Part shown: positions 45,462 through 56,405 of the stretch, piece by piece
Layout: the number at the start of each line of letters is the position of its first letter
Position numbering within the stretch: the first letter of the stretch is position 1
Source of the DNA: Codonopsis lanceolata
Taxonomy: Eukaryota > Streptophyta > Magnoliopsida > Asterales > Campanulaceae
Assembly: GCA_013146195.2 (NCBI GenBank)
Contig: CM028379.1
Span: forward strand, 58,229,693 to 58,293,692
DNA length: 64,000 bases
Direction of reading: 5' to 3'
Position numbers and translations under genes: made by a program
The notes under the pieces: model-generated
What the model was told of the DNA's origin: nothing
The model's input: the letters and a program-made list of their open reading frames with translations, nothing else
The model's database searches: none

Positions 45462-46399
45462 TGCAGTACATCAGCTGTTTCATCAGAAAGCTGGCATCCA
45501 TGTGCGAGCCCCTATTCAAGCTCCTAAAGAAAAACACTTACCAAGTCTGGGACAAAAAATGCCATCTAGCCTTCGAAAAAATCAAAGCATACCTTGCCAA
45601 CCCACCTTTGCTAGCTCCTCCCCATACACCTAAACCTATCCTCCTATATTTAACCGTCATAAACACAACAATAGGGGCTATGCTCGCCCAAGAGAAAGAA
45701 AACTCCTACGTCGAAAATGCCATCTACTTCATTAGTATGAAATTACAAGGAAGCGAGCTAAATTACTCGGCCTTAGAGAAAAGCTGCATTGGTCTAGTTT
45801 GGGCAACACAAAGGCTCAAAGTTTACTTGCAAGCTCGATCCATCAAATTCATCTCCAGAATGGACCCTATGAAATACATCTTCGGCAACCCATCAATTTC
45901 CAGCCGATTAGCCAAATGGTCATTTCTGCTCAATGAATTCGACATCACCTACGTCACGCTCAAATCCATCAAAGGCAGCGTGATTGCAGACCATTTAGCT
46001 GATCTGACACTAGAAACAGAAGATGCATCTGAGCCTAATTTCCCAGACAATGGTGTCCTGGAAATCACCGATCATGACACCACATGGCAAATGTTCTTTG
46101 ATGGGGCAGCCAACAAAAGAGGTTTCGGCATAGGAATCCTGCTAATTGACCCAGCAGACTCCCACACTCCACTAGCCATAAGATTTGAGTTCGAATGCTC
46201 GAACAACACTGCTGAATATGAGGCCTGCATCACTGGTCTAGAAGAGGCTCTCCGAAAAGGATCCAAGGACTTGGAAGTCTTCGGCAATTTTGCATTAATC
46301 ATAAATCAGGTTGAAGGGAAATGGAAAACCCAAGACCCTCGGCTACAGCTATATCATGCCAGACTGACAGCCTTAGCGAGCGAATTCGATAACATCTAG
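45461..46399 (+). pseudogene. Tat RNase H and second (archaeal-like) RNase H
   Basis: A 312-residue open stretch carries both domains. The first has 'YQVWDKKCHLAFEKIKAYLA', 'ILLYLTVINTTIGAMLAQE', 'YFISMKLQGSELNYSALEKS' and 'VIADHLADL'. The second begins at about 46090 with 'MFFDGAANKRGFGIGILLID' and continues 'FECSNNTAEYEACITGLEEA'. The extra RNase H is the hallmark of the Tat lineage. In the first domain the expected catalytic D of 'YLxxxD' is not clear. Confidence 0.93.
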
Positions 46400-47807
46400 T
46401 TTCATTATCTGCCACGAAATAGAAATCAATTCGCCGATGCTCTAGCCACCCTGACCTCATTGGTTGAAATTCCCACAGAAGTCAAAATCCAACCATTCAT
46501 AGTCGGGAAAAAGACCACTCCTACTTATTGCTTCAGAATCGATGCCGCTCCTGAAAAGGATAACGAGCCTTGGTACCTAGACATCATGAACTTGCTACAA
46601 AAAGGGGTCTATCCATCCAACCTAAACAAAAGAGAGAAAATTTCCCTACGATGGTGGGCATCGCAATTTGTGATCAGCGGAGGTAGTTTATACAAAAGGC
46701 ACTACCAAGGTCTAAACCTGCTCTGCATCGATCAGGCCAGAGCCGAACGAGTCATGGATCAGCTTCATGGTCGTACTTGTGGGACACACGTGAACGGGCA
46801 CATGCTATCAAAAAAATAATTAGACAAGGGTACTATTGGAGTACACTAGAAATCGATTGTATTCGATGGGTGCGTCATTGTGACAAATGTCAACGCTTCG
46901 CAAATCTGCAGCACGTTCCCGCATATATTATACAACTCCATAGCCCCTTGGCCCTTCTCAACATGGGGAATTGACGTCATATGTCAAATTCACCCAAAAG
47001 GATCCAACGACCATGAATACGTATTGGTAACCGTCGATTACTTCACAAAATGGGTAGAAGCATCTTCCTACAAAATACTGAATGCCAGAAAGGTGTCTGA
47101 ATTTATCAGGACCAACATCATATATCGATATGGGGTACCTTTCGAAATCATTTCTGATAACGGCGCCGACGCAGGGAAGTAAACCGATCGTCGAAGAATT
47201 CAAAATCCAAAGACACAAATCTTCCCCATATCGATCACAAGTAAATGGTGCCGTTGAAGCAGCCAACAAAACATTAGAAAAAATTATCAGAAAAATGGTT
47301 GATAAAGGAAGAGACTGGCCAGAAAAACTGCCTTTAGCCCTCTGGGGCTATCGTACTTCAGTCCACACACCCACTGAGGCTACCCCATATTCTCTAGCCT
47401 ATGGCATGGAGGCCGTACTACCCATTGAAATAGAGGTCCCATCATTAAGGGTTATAATGGAATCAGACATAGCAGAAATCAACTGTGTTAAACAACGCTA
47501 CGAAGATTTAGCCTTGTTAGGCAAACGACGACTGCTAGCCCTAGAACATACTCGGGCATATCAGAAGCGAATAACTCGGGCATTCAACAAAAAAGTCAAA
47601 GTTCGTGATATCTAGGTCAGAGACCCAATACTTCGCGAAAAAACCCTAGCTATGTCGACACTAGGGGAAACTAGAAATCTCCTTGGATGGGACCCTACAT
47701 TGTCAGATAGATCCGATCAGGAGGTGCGGTGTTCCTCAACAACAAAGATGGGGAAGATTTGGTTCAGCCCTTCAACCTCAACAAGCTCAAAAGATACTAT
47801 GCATAAG
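46400..47807 (+). pseudogene. Tat integrase
   Basis: The zinc-binding region spans 'CGTHVNGHMLSKK' and 'RWVRHCDKCQRFANLQH'. The core shows 'WGIDVICQIHPKG' (first Asp), 'YRYGVPFEIISDNGA' (second Asp), a frameshift near 47165, then 'SPYRSQVNGAVEAANKTLEK' (Glu) and 'YRTSVHTPTEATPYSLAYGM'. The C-terminus, frameshifted again near 47615-47700, ends 'AVFLNNKDGEDLVQPFNLNK' and 'LKRYYA' with a stop at about 47807. Confidence 0.92.
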
Positions 47808-48589
47808 TCGAGAAAATCTGATAACTGCATCCTTCTCCAGCTCGCTAGATCGAAAACCCAAAGGGGCGGTCTAGGCAAAAATTAGAGCAAAAAGAAAAAA
47901 AAACAAAAACAAAAGGAGAATAAGGGCTCGCTAGGTTGAAAACCCGAAAGAGCAACCTAGGCAACAGTTAGAGCAACACAAAAAAAGAAAAACCAGGAGA
48001 ATGGGAGAGGGTAAGCAGTTTCCCCAACATCTGATCTCCAGTAGGTAAAAATCTTCAACAGAAAAAACGGCATCACAAGAAGAACAGCTTGCCATGGTCT
48101 TGATTGACCAAGAGAAAAACCATAACAAAGCTCATAAAACATCAAAAACTACAATACCATAAGGTGCAACTTATGAATAAGTCTAAGATATTTAGATTAT
48201 CATTTATTCCTGTACAGGTACCCATACATACTACCCATATCCCCTATCCCCCCATATATCCCCTTTCTTCATGCAGCTCTGCCCCAGAATGGTCCATCAA
48301 CATCTGCGACATCCTAGCCGAGACCAAATGCTTCTGCGAGGTGCAGAAGAGGCCCCAGCCTCACCAGCATGGGAACCCTCAGAGGTATCCTCTTCCTCAT
48401 CATCAGCATCCCCATTTTTCTGGGTACTAGCATGGCTTGGTCCAGTGTCGTCATCCCTTTGAGCGTTACTTCGCCTCCCTGCCCGATTGGACCAATCTCA
48501 TCAGCCCGCTGGGGATTACTCCGTTGACTCGCATTACTCAGTCTCGGAGGTGCATTAGTGGGTCCCGCCTCGTCAGGATTACGAGCTGT
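47808..48589. other. Spacer between pol and the first antisense gene
   Basis: Contains a diverged direct repeat of 'gctcgctag.t(c/t)gaaaacccgaaaga/g' (47840-47870 and 47928-47952), A-rich tracts and no supported ORF. Confidence 0.5.
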
Positions 48590-49854
48590 CTAAGCTCCTA
48601 GGCCGTCCACTCGCCGAAAATCCGCTTGTAGAGCTTGAGGAACCACCAGTCCTGAGCTTTCCAGATCCTCGCCGATTTCCATCAGTCGAGCGTTTATGCC
48701 GCTAGTCACTCGCCTCGCAAGGATCTTCCTCAGTACATGCCTTATCACCCGAGAGTGATGTTCGGCAGTAACCAATATCCACGCCAGATACTCGTGGGAT
48801 AACAGCATGTTCTCAGCGAAAGTATAAACCGTGGTCCGTAGGGGATAATCGAACTCCCACATATCCCGAATGAGACCACCCACGTCTCTTTCCATCCGCA
48901 ATTCCTCTATCAGCGGACGGTTCACGTCCGGAAGGACTTGCTCTCTGCCAAACTGCCGAAAAACCCAGTACGCCAATTAAAAGATGGTTTGCTCAATACC
49001 AGGTAGTGAATCCACCAACGACTGATCACCCAGATTATTTCCATGGAGCCGATACGCAGAAAGTACTATATCCAGTCACGCTCCGTAGAATGAGTTTGGT
49101 GATTATGGCCGCGAGAGCCATAGCTTCTGGGATTATATACTACTCCTCCAGGCTCGGGACCCATTACCTAGTTAAAGTGTTCTTCCAGCCACATATGGAT
49201 CAGAATGGGGCTGCTAGAAGGAAAAATTTCATCGCCAGTCGAAAAGGCGTCCAGACCGAACAAAGTCTCGGCCAAAATAATCGGGATAATATTTACCCGA
49301 CGCTCCCGAGCCTGCAGAATCAAATCAACAACCCACACATCAATATACCCGGGTTGGCCTACGAGGAGATATCTTCCTATCACACACAAGAAAAGGGCAG
49401 CCAGCCGTCGCTGCGAATAGACTGGGTCTTCCCTATATTCAGTATAGGCAGCATGAAGAACAGTCAAATTATAATTGAATCCATTATAAAAATCAGGAGT
49501 GGCGGCATGAGTCGAGCCAAATAGTTCTCTTATTGCCATAAAGGGACGTCTCCGCACCGAAGGTACAGCGATAGGCCCGGCAGTCGGCATGCCCACCATA
49601 CCGCAGAACTCTTCAAACGTGGGACACATCTCATTAAGAGAGAAATTGAAAAGATGACTCTGAACAGACCATAACCTGGACATTGCCCTTAGCATGTCCC
49701 AGTTTATGCGTAGGCCCTGCCACGAGAGGAGGCATCGAAATCCATAAATATGGTCAAACCACTCTCGCTCATCCTCCCTCAATAAAAGGATCCAGTAATT
49801 CAGGGAGTCTTCGTATATTTCTACCTCTAAAGTTGTGTGGCTAGGTGCGGTCAT
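48590..49854 (-). pseudogene. Antisense gene 1 of the Tat element (DUF7745-like protein)
   Basis: From the ATG at 49854 an open run of 228 codons reads 'MTAPSHTTLEVEIYEDSLNY', 'INWDMLRAMSRLWSVQSHLF', 'FSLNEMCPTFEEFCGMVGMP' and 'VDLILQARERRVNIIPIILA'. After two TAG codons (at 49168 and about 49070) and a one-base shift near 49015, it continues as 'DSLPGIEQTIF', stop, 'LAYWVFRQFGREQVLPDVNR' to the end at 48590. Total about 421 codons, single exon. The 'CPTxEEF' block and the late 'FRQFG..Q' block are, as far as I recall, those of proteins annotated DUF7745 in plant Tat/Ogre elements. Function unknown. Confidence 0.75.
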
Positions 49855-49970
49855 TTCTGAATAAAAAAGAAATTTTATTCTGGGAGCAAGAGAAACAGGA
49901 CAGAAAGCTCAGGCTGCTGAACGAAGAAAGAAAGAAGGAAATGGTGCAGAATTGAACGCTGCCCCGAGTC

Positions 49971-50110
49971 CCTTTTTATACAAAAAATTGAAGAAACGAC
50001 CGAAAAATGAGCACAATGCATGAATAGTGGCCGAAACAGGAATGCACGGGATAAGCTATGGGTGCCACCCATAGCTACTCTGGGTGCCGCGCCCAGTATC
50101 TCCATGGTTG
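49971..50110 (-). promoter_or_regulatory. Promoter-like region of antisense gene 1
   Basis: The minus strand has TATAAAAAGG at 49980-49971, about 117 bp before the ATG. Upstream are a perfect 19-bp palindrome (CTATGGGTGCCACCCATAG, 50056-50074) and GGGCGCGGCACCC-type GC-rich text. The layout (GC palindromes, 'catgcattgtgct', then TATA) resembles the U3 of this element's own LTR. Confidence 0.6.
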
Positions 50111-50539
50111 GCGCCTAGAGGCCCCACCACTGTCTCCCGAAACTGCCTGGTATCCCAGTTTTCAACCTCGCATACTCCGCTGATCCCTCTGTTTGTTCAC
50201 GAGAAAGAGAAGAAAAGGGTGAGGCTAGGTATTAGCCTTCACTAATTGAAAGAATACATCAGTTACAGGAAGAGGCGGCTGCCTCTTTTTCCCCACAAAA
50301 CACCAGATATCCCCACTTCAAACCTAAAGGTGTATTCCTCCAAACCTTCTTTTTTTACTGTAGTATGCCTGTTACCTCAGATAATGATTTAGATTTCTTT
50401 TATTTTAGGTTTTCCTTTAATAATCGAGTCTTGATTTTATATCATGCATCGTAGAATAAATATAAAATACATTACATTTAGAAATGTACACAGAGTCGGG
50501 TACAAAAATGGAAAAAGCTAGTGAGTTTAGATACAAGGG

Positions 50540-51580
50540 CTAATGGCCACGCGAAGATCTGCTCCTGCCTAAGTCTCCAACCATGACTCGAGGGCCGGTC
50601 CCGCCAATCCTATACTCCCGTCCTCTCGCTCGAGCACTACTTGACCCACCGGCAGCATCATCACCATCCTCACCCCGACGCCTAGCCTGGCTAACAACGT
50701 CATTTCCCCAGTAAGTAAACTCATCCAGCAACCGTTGGTATAATTTTGTGATACTGAAAAAGCCCCTCACCACCTTCTTATACGAAGAAGCATCAACCTG
50801 GGAAAGAAGGTGTGAAACAAAGGAAAAAACGTGTGTCAGCTTCAGAAGAGCAAAAAAAAAGAAAAGAAAAATATGATGCAAGTCTGAAAAAGAGAGAAAT
50901 ATACCGCGCGGGTCAGCTTTGGAATCTGAAAACGCTTAGGGACCTCGACATCGGGCAAAACTTCCTCCACAAGTCTTCCATCACGACGATACTAGAAGGT
51001 GGAGAAGTCCTCGGCAGGCACAAAGAAATCTGGCTGCACATCGGGAACGAAACGAGAAGGCCTCGGCCTATCAGAGACATCTGATGCACGCCTAGTCGCT
51101 GCAGGAGCTAGATGAAGCACTGTCCTAAAAAACTCCTCGTAAGCCATTACAGGATAATCCTCACGAGGGATAATGTACCTAAACAGATACAGATACTGGT
51201 TCGGCAAGAAATCCGGTACAATCACCCAAGCTGGTGGTGCAGGTGGTGTCACTGGAAGCATCGGATATAGGAAGTGCTGGCGGTTAACTCGCTCGCCTAT
51301 GTATAAAGAGTTGACCATGATCGACACCATCAGAATCTGGCAGCGGCTCATCTCTAGAGAAATCAAATAAGGCCCGACCAAGCCCCTCCAGGGAAATAGG
51401 TGCACCGTGCCTGAGCTCGAGCTCGCGACCTTGTCCCGCATCATTATCTCGCTCAAAGATTTACCATCCCGATCCTCCTCTATTCGGTTGGCATTCACAA
51501 ATTCAGCCAAAAATGATGGCTCGTGGATGCGACTGTGCAGTGGGCCTGGAGTGAAATGAAAAACAGAATAGGCCCAGACC

Positions 51581-51634
<54 letters not shown>

Positions 51635-53406
51635 ATCATAAAAAAGAGCAGAAATTAGAAAAAATATATACTGACAAGTATCAAAAGGGAAAGAAGGATA
51701 CCTCCCAAGCTGGAGCGAAACAATTAAGAACTGGAGAATCATTGCGGCTGGCTCAATCCATGGAAGCATAAAGCTCAGCCAAGCCTACCTGCCCCCAGTC
51801 ATAATCAATGACATGATCTAGATCCCGCAGACATCCCAGGAGGGAAACTCTCAGAGTAGTGGACGAGTTGGCGAATAATGACATCCCCAAAAAGAAAAAT
51901 AAGAATGCCCTGGCAACGCGAGTTACAGTCTCGTTATCATCATCGTCAACCTGCCCGACATGTTGCTCCAACCAACTCTTCACGCTGCCAATCTTGATCT
52001 CGTCAGCGGTCTTATAATCTAGCTCAAAGCCCAAGAGATCCTCAACCACATCATGCTGATGTCTGAGGGTATAATCCGGCTCCAGGGTCCTGCTGATGCC
52101 ATTAGAGATGCCCATAATCGCGGCGAAATCGCATAAAATCAATGTGGCCTCGCCCTAGCTGAAATGAAAGGTGTGGGTGGTATCCCACTAATAATCTCGC
52201 AAAACCTCAAAAATGGGCATATAAATGCAAAAGGGCCGAAAAGCTCGCAGAAATACGCTGAAGCCGGAGGACTCCATCAGTAGCTGTGCCTCCAAAGGCA
52301 TCAGATTATAAATGGTCGCAACCTTATCGTAGCTAGCCCTGACCCTGGTTAAAGCTCCGCTTGCCTGAAAAAAAAAGAAAAAAAAAGAGAAAAAAAAGGA
52401 AAAAGAAAAAAAAAAGCAGCATCTCAGAATCAGAACAAAAAGGGAAGGTAAAAACTCTTATCCTTTTTATTTAAAGCCCCTTATGCATGTCATAATATTA
52501 TGTCATTCTTATTATGCATATCATCTAGAATATCTATGTTACATTTTACAAAAACCATGTTACATTTAGCATATAATACATATGTTGCATCTTCCATGCA
52601 TAAAAAAATGGCGCCATGCCCATTTGTATAATTATGTTACTTTTTTTTGCATGCAATAAACAATATATGTTGTATTCTGTATGAAATAACACTTAAGTTG
52701 CATTTTGCATGTATCCATAAAAAGAAGTTGCCTATGCATTTAGAAATGTATATTCTCATTGCAGTTTTTGCATATTTTGTAGCATATGTACATATCCATA
52801 TAAAAAAATGAAATATGAGAAAATATATATTACATGCATGAATAAATGTTGCATACATCATAATATATATCTGAAAAAAATGCAGCATGAGTCCGAATAA
52901 TGTACCTCATGAATACGCATAATCTAAAAATATTTTTAGCCCAAGCATGCATCATATAGTCAAAATAAATCAATTACATGAAACATGCATCGCATAATTA
53001 AATAGTGCCAATTGTTTAAATATGCATCGCAAAATTAAATAGCACGAATTTCATATTTTTGCTATATTACAATTGCCAAATTGCATCATTCTAGCATATA
53101 AATTGCATGTATAAGCATTGAAATCAAGAGCAGGTATACTCAAAAAGCCCAAAACAGCAAGAAATCCCAACAAATCTGAAAAATCAACCAAGTGGGTTTG
53201 CGAAAAAAGAAGAAGAAGAAACTTACAACTGGATCAGGAAGATTGGACACATGGGTGTGCCGATCGCGAAAGATGTTGCCCTAGTCATCCCTAGAATACC
53301 AATACTTGATGAGGTTTCGGGTAAGAGGAGGAAGCTCCATTCGTTCCTCGCCCGATTCCAGGTGCATCGGTGTCTTTCCTCTCCTAGATCTTGAGGAAGA
53401 AGTCAT
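50540..53406 (-). pseudogene. Antisense gene 2 of the Tat element: four-exon plant mobile domain (PMD) gene
   Basis: Proposed exons on the minus strand: 53406-53227, 52365-51702, 51579-50905, 50797-50540. Donors GTAAGT, GTATCC, GTATAT and acceptors TTCAG, TTTAG, CCCAG all leave phase 0. Lengths are 180, 664, 675 and 258 nt; one extra T near 52320 explains the only non-multiple of three. Exon 1 starts 'MTSSSRSRRGKTPMHLESGE'. Exon 2 has the PMD core ('MESSGFSVFLRAFRPF', 'WDTTHTFHFS', 'CDFAAIMGIS', 'RVARAFLFFFLGMSLFANSS', 'CLRDLDHVIDYDWGQVGLAE'), joining exon 3 in 'PAWEVWAYSVF'. Exon 4 is basic/Gly-rich. Single-codon stops: codon 42, two in exon 2 where Trp is expected, one after 'YASMD', one after 'DFSTF'. 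Confidence 0.75.
51580..51701 (-). repeat. Intron 2 of the PMD gene with a (CT)n tract
   Basis: A (GA)n run at 51586-51632 (CT on the sense strand) lies directly before the TTTTAG acceptor. A microsatellite has grown from or replaced the polypyrimidine tract. Confidence 0.7.
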
Positions 53407-53676
53407 CTATTAAGCAAAATAATCAATTTGGCGGAAGAAAATTGAGAAAAGAAGAAGAAATGAAGAAAGAACGAAAGCGGCAGCAATAATGGAAAAATGA
53501 AGAACGAAGGAAGAAGAAGGAAATGGGTGAAAGTCAGCTACTGCTCACTCTCTGCCGAGGTATGAAGAAAAGGTGTGGGAAGTTTCACTTTCCCCACTCC
53601 AAAGTTCATGTGCAGCACCTAAACTCTCAAACTTGCTGAAATTGCAAAATGGCCCTAGCTAGAAGCTCAACGGAAA

Positions 53677-53700
53677 GTTAACAAAGTTAGCTTTGTTAAC
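53677..53700. promoter_or_regulatory. Perfect 10-bp inverted repeat upstream of the PMD gene
   Basis: GTTAACAAAG, four bases, CTTTGTTAAC, located 270 bp before the antisense ATG. It could be a protein-binding site or a transcript hairpin; no clear TATA box was seen nearby. Confidence 0.4.
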
Positions 53701-53962
53701 AAAAAGTGACGGCCATCCATCAAAAGTCAAAGAAAACTCATATCCCCAGCAGGTTAGCCGCAAAAAGGGTTGGGAAAAAAAATTATATCATTCAAAGCCC
53801 CAGCAAGATACCTGCAGCAGTAGCAAAAGAAAGAAAGTGCAGATGCAAATAAAAAAAATACAGCAAACAAAAATGAAAAAGCAAAGTAGAGAAAGGTAAA
53901 AGGAAAGGTAAAATGTTTGCATTTTACCTATTGCATGCAATATATCTGAGCCTGGTTGTTGA

Positions 53963-54720
53963 AATCTTTTCTGCAAGAGGTGCATACCCCGGGTCACTTA
54001 GGGAAAAGATTATCGTGTTCGACGAAAGTTCCTACCCTGAGAATATAAAATTTATTTGCTTTCTAGGAGTAGCGTTAGGATTATCTCCTCAAGGGGCATA
54101 ACCCCGGGACGTGGAATAATCAATTTTCCTACTTTCTAAGGGTAGTGATAGGATCATCTCCTCAAGGGGCGTAACCCCGGGACGTGGAATGATCAGTTTG
54201 AATCTATCCCATCCGAGTTGAGTTGGATTATCTCCTCGAGGGGTGCAAACCCCGGGACATGGAATAATCAGTTTTATGCATGCTATCCTGAGTTGTTGGT
54301 GGATTATCTCCTCGAGGGGTGTAAACCCCGGGATGTGGAATAATCAATTTATTTGCTTTCTAGGAGTAGTGTTAGGATTATCTCCTCAAGGGGCATAACC
54401 CCCGGGACGTGGAATAATCAATTTATTTGCTTTCTAGGAGTAGTGGTAGGATTATCTCCTCAAGGGGCATAACACCGGGACGTAGAATAATCAAATTTTC
54501 CTGCTTTCTAGGAATAGCTGTAGGATTATCTCCTCAAGGGGCGTAACCCCGGTACGTGGAATGATCAAAGTTGAATCAGGTATCCCACCAGTTGAGTTGG
54601 GTTATCTCCTCAAGGAGTGTAAACCCCGGGACGTGGAATAATCAGGTATCCCACCCATGTTTGAGTTGGATCATTTCCTCGAGGAGTGCGAAACCCGGGA
54701 CGTGAAATGATCAGAATCCT
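53963..54720 (+). repeat. Tandem array of ten ~72-bp units, each a potential hairpin
   Basis: Units begin near 53961, 54078, 54151, 54225, 54301, 54375, 54449, 54521, 54597 and 54669. A typical unit reads GGATTATCTCCTC, a GGGG..CCCCGGG core, ACGTGGAATAATC. Outer arms are GATTAT/ATAATC, changing to GATCAT/ATGATC in unit 2 and to GATCATTTC/GAAATGATC in the last; the first degenerate unit has AATCTTTTC/GAAAAGATT. Tandem repeats in the 3' untranslated region are known for Tat/Ogre elements. Confidence 0.85.
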
Positions 54721-54739
54721 ATCCATCCCACCAGTATGA

Positions 54740-55066
54740 CTGTTTCTTGCTTGCATGAGGCCGAACTACGTTTGGTCTGATTCCTTTTATAAGGATACGT
54801 AGGCAGCCTATTTCGGTAGGTCCGACCATCAGAGCATTTAAATTGCATATCTGCTTAAAAACTATGATAACCCGCTATAACCGACTAAATATGTCTAGGG
54901 TATGCGAGATTTGAACTACATCATAAACTATTGCATTATAACTGCTACCTCTTGCATTACTCCCCATTATAATTTTCACGAAATTTGGGAGTCTATTTCT
55001 TATCTACGATGTTCATTTACTTGGTAAGCTTCGCGTTACCCGTAAACTCCATCGTTAAGGGGGCTC
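54740..55066 (+). other. Tat 3' untranslated region and polypurine tract
   Basis: Contains 'gaggccgaactacgtttggt' and 'ggatacgtaggcagcctatt', phrases I recognise as common in Ogre/Tat 3' regions. The purine-rich tract TTAAGGGGG (55055-55063) lies just before the 3' LTR. Confidence 0.65.
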
Positions 55067-56405
55067 TATAGACACCCCAATTTCATACCTCTGATATGTA
55101 ATCTTGACATGAGATATCAAGACGTGCTAAACATTAACAAATGTCAAGTTACATGGTTAAAAATGCAAAAGAAAAAGCAGGATGCGCAAATAGTGAAATG
55201 CAGGGGGCCAAAGTGTCAAAAAGGAGGCTAAAAAGGGACCCTGACGCCACCCACAAGGATACCTGGTGTGGCGCACACCCCCTTCATGGGTGGCGCCCAA
55301 TAGTGCTTCATGCACTGTAGCTCTTTGCTTTTGGTGCAACTCTCTCAGCGTGCGGTACAAGCCGATGAAGCACAGAATGATAAAACTTAACGACGAAGGA
55401 AAGCCTTCTCCCAGCCTATAAATAGAAGGCCCCGGCTTAAGGAATTCACAGTCATGCACACAGTTAAACACATACCGCACGTAGTTAAATTTCTCTGCAG
55501 TGAGTTCTGAGAGAACGCTCTGAGAGTTTTCCTCCTCTAAGCCTCGAAGTTCCGCCAAATCTCCCCCAAACACAAAAACAACCGGTCAAAGTGAAGCCTA
55601 GCTACCCCGCTAGGATTCCACCCTATTCCTCTGGTCCAAAAAAACCCAAAGCAAGTAGTTGCTCTGCCCGAATCCAGAGGCCAAATCAGCAAAAGGCAAG
55701 CAGTTGCTCTGCCCAAATTCCGCCAGCAGCAAGCAAACAATAGCAAAAAAACAAGTAGTTGCTCCGCACGGTTCCCAGCGCCAGAAAGCAACTTTTGGAA
55801 GCAGTCACTCTGCCCGAATCACCGCAACAACAAAGCAGCAAAAAAGACTCCCTCTCTCTGAATGACAGAGCGAGCACACCCACGCTTCAAGAGGTAAGCT
55901 TTAAAATAGATTTCATATAAAAGTGTTATAATTACGCAGCAAAATGTAAGCAATATAAATAGTTATGCTGCCCAAAATTTTATAAGAAATAACACTAAAA
56001 AGAGCCATTATTATGACCAAATATTTATAAATGTATTTGTAACTCCCAAAAGGAGGCTGTAGCAAGTATTGTAATAATATATGTACATATATATTTTATT
56101 TAAATGCTTTATTTCATCGGCTAAATAAATATAATAAAGGCATATTTTAGCCAAAAATCATTTTGAGACCGAAAGAGCGAGTTGGGTTCCTAACACCTTC
56201 TCACCTCGTGACTTAGCCTCCGAACCCCTTGCAAATCTGGTTACATTTGTTTTTTCTTTATTTCTCCTTAAAATAAAGATGGTGACTCTATTTTTACATT
56301 TTGAGTCTACAATAAGGCCAGGCGTATTCCACGCGCCTTTAATATGTTTTGATTTTTATTCTCCTTCAATGGAAGAATAAAAACGCGAAAACCGGGGCAC
56401 TCACA
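55067..56405 (+). repeat. Tat element 3' LTR
   Basis: Pairs with 40227-41566; TATA box at 55417-55425. Small hairpin copies at 55655-55667, 55700-55712, 55755-55767 and 55801-55813; some stems differ from the 5' LTR by wobble pairs. Confidence 0.95.

Larger units (their letters stand above)
40227..56405 (+). mobile_element. Tat-lineage Ty3/gypsy element with antisense genes (16.2 kb)
   Basis: LTRs of 1340 and 1339 bp start TGTAGACACCCC (TATAGACACCCC in the 3' copy) and end GGGGCACTCACA. The target duplication is CTCGT (40222-40226) and CTCAT (56406-56410), and the flanks rejoin into an LTR text seen intact at 25811-25840. The PBS is of the TGGCGACTC type. Pol has a second RNase H between RNase H and integrase, diagnostic of the Tat lineage (Ogre, Retand and relatives). 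Two antisense genes and a tandem repeat array lie between pol and the 3' LTR. Confidence 0.95.

Noticed and set aside
49006..49524. Plus-strand ORF of 172 codons
   Set aside because: It is the complement of antisense gene 1, whose minus-strand reading has coherent protein blocks and a longer total frame.
53963..54720. CRISPR array
   Set aside because: Repeats are adjacent ~72-bp units with covarying stems, not short identical repeats with unique spacers, and the DNA is a plant retroelement.
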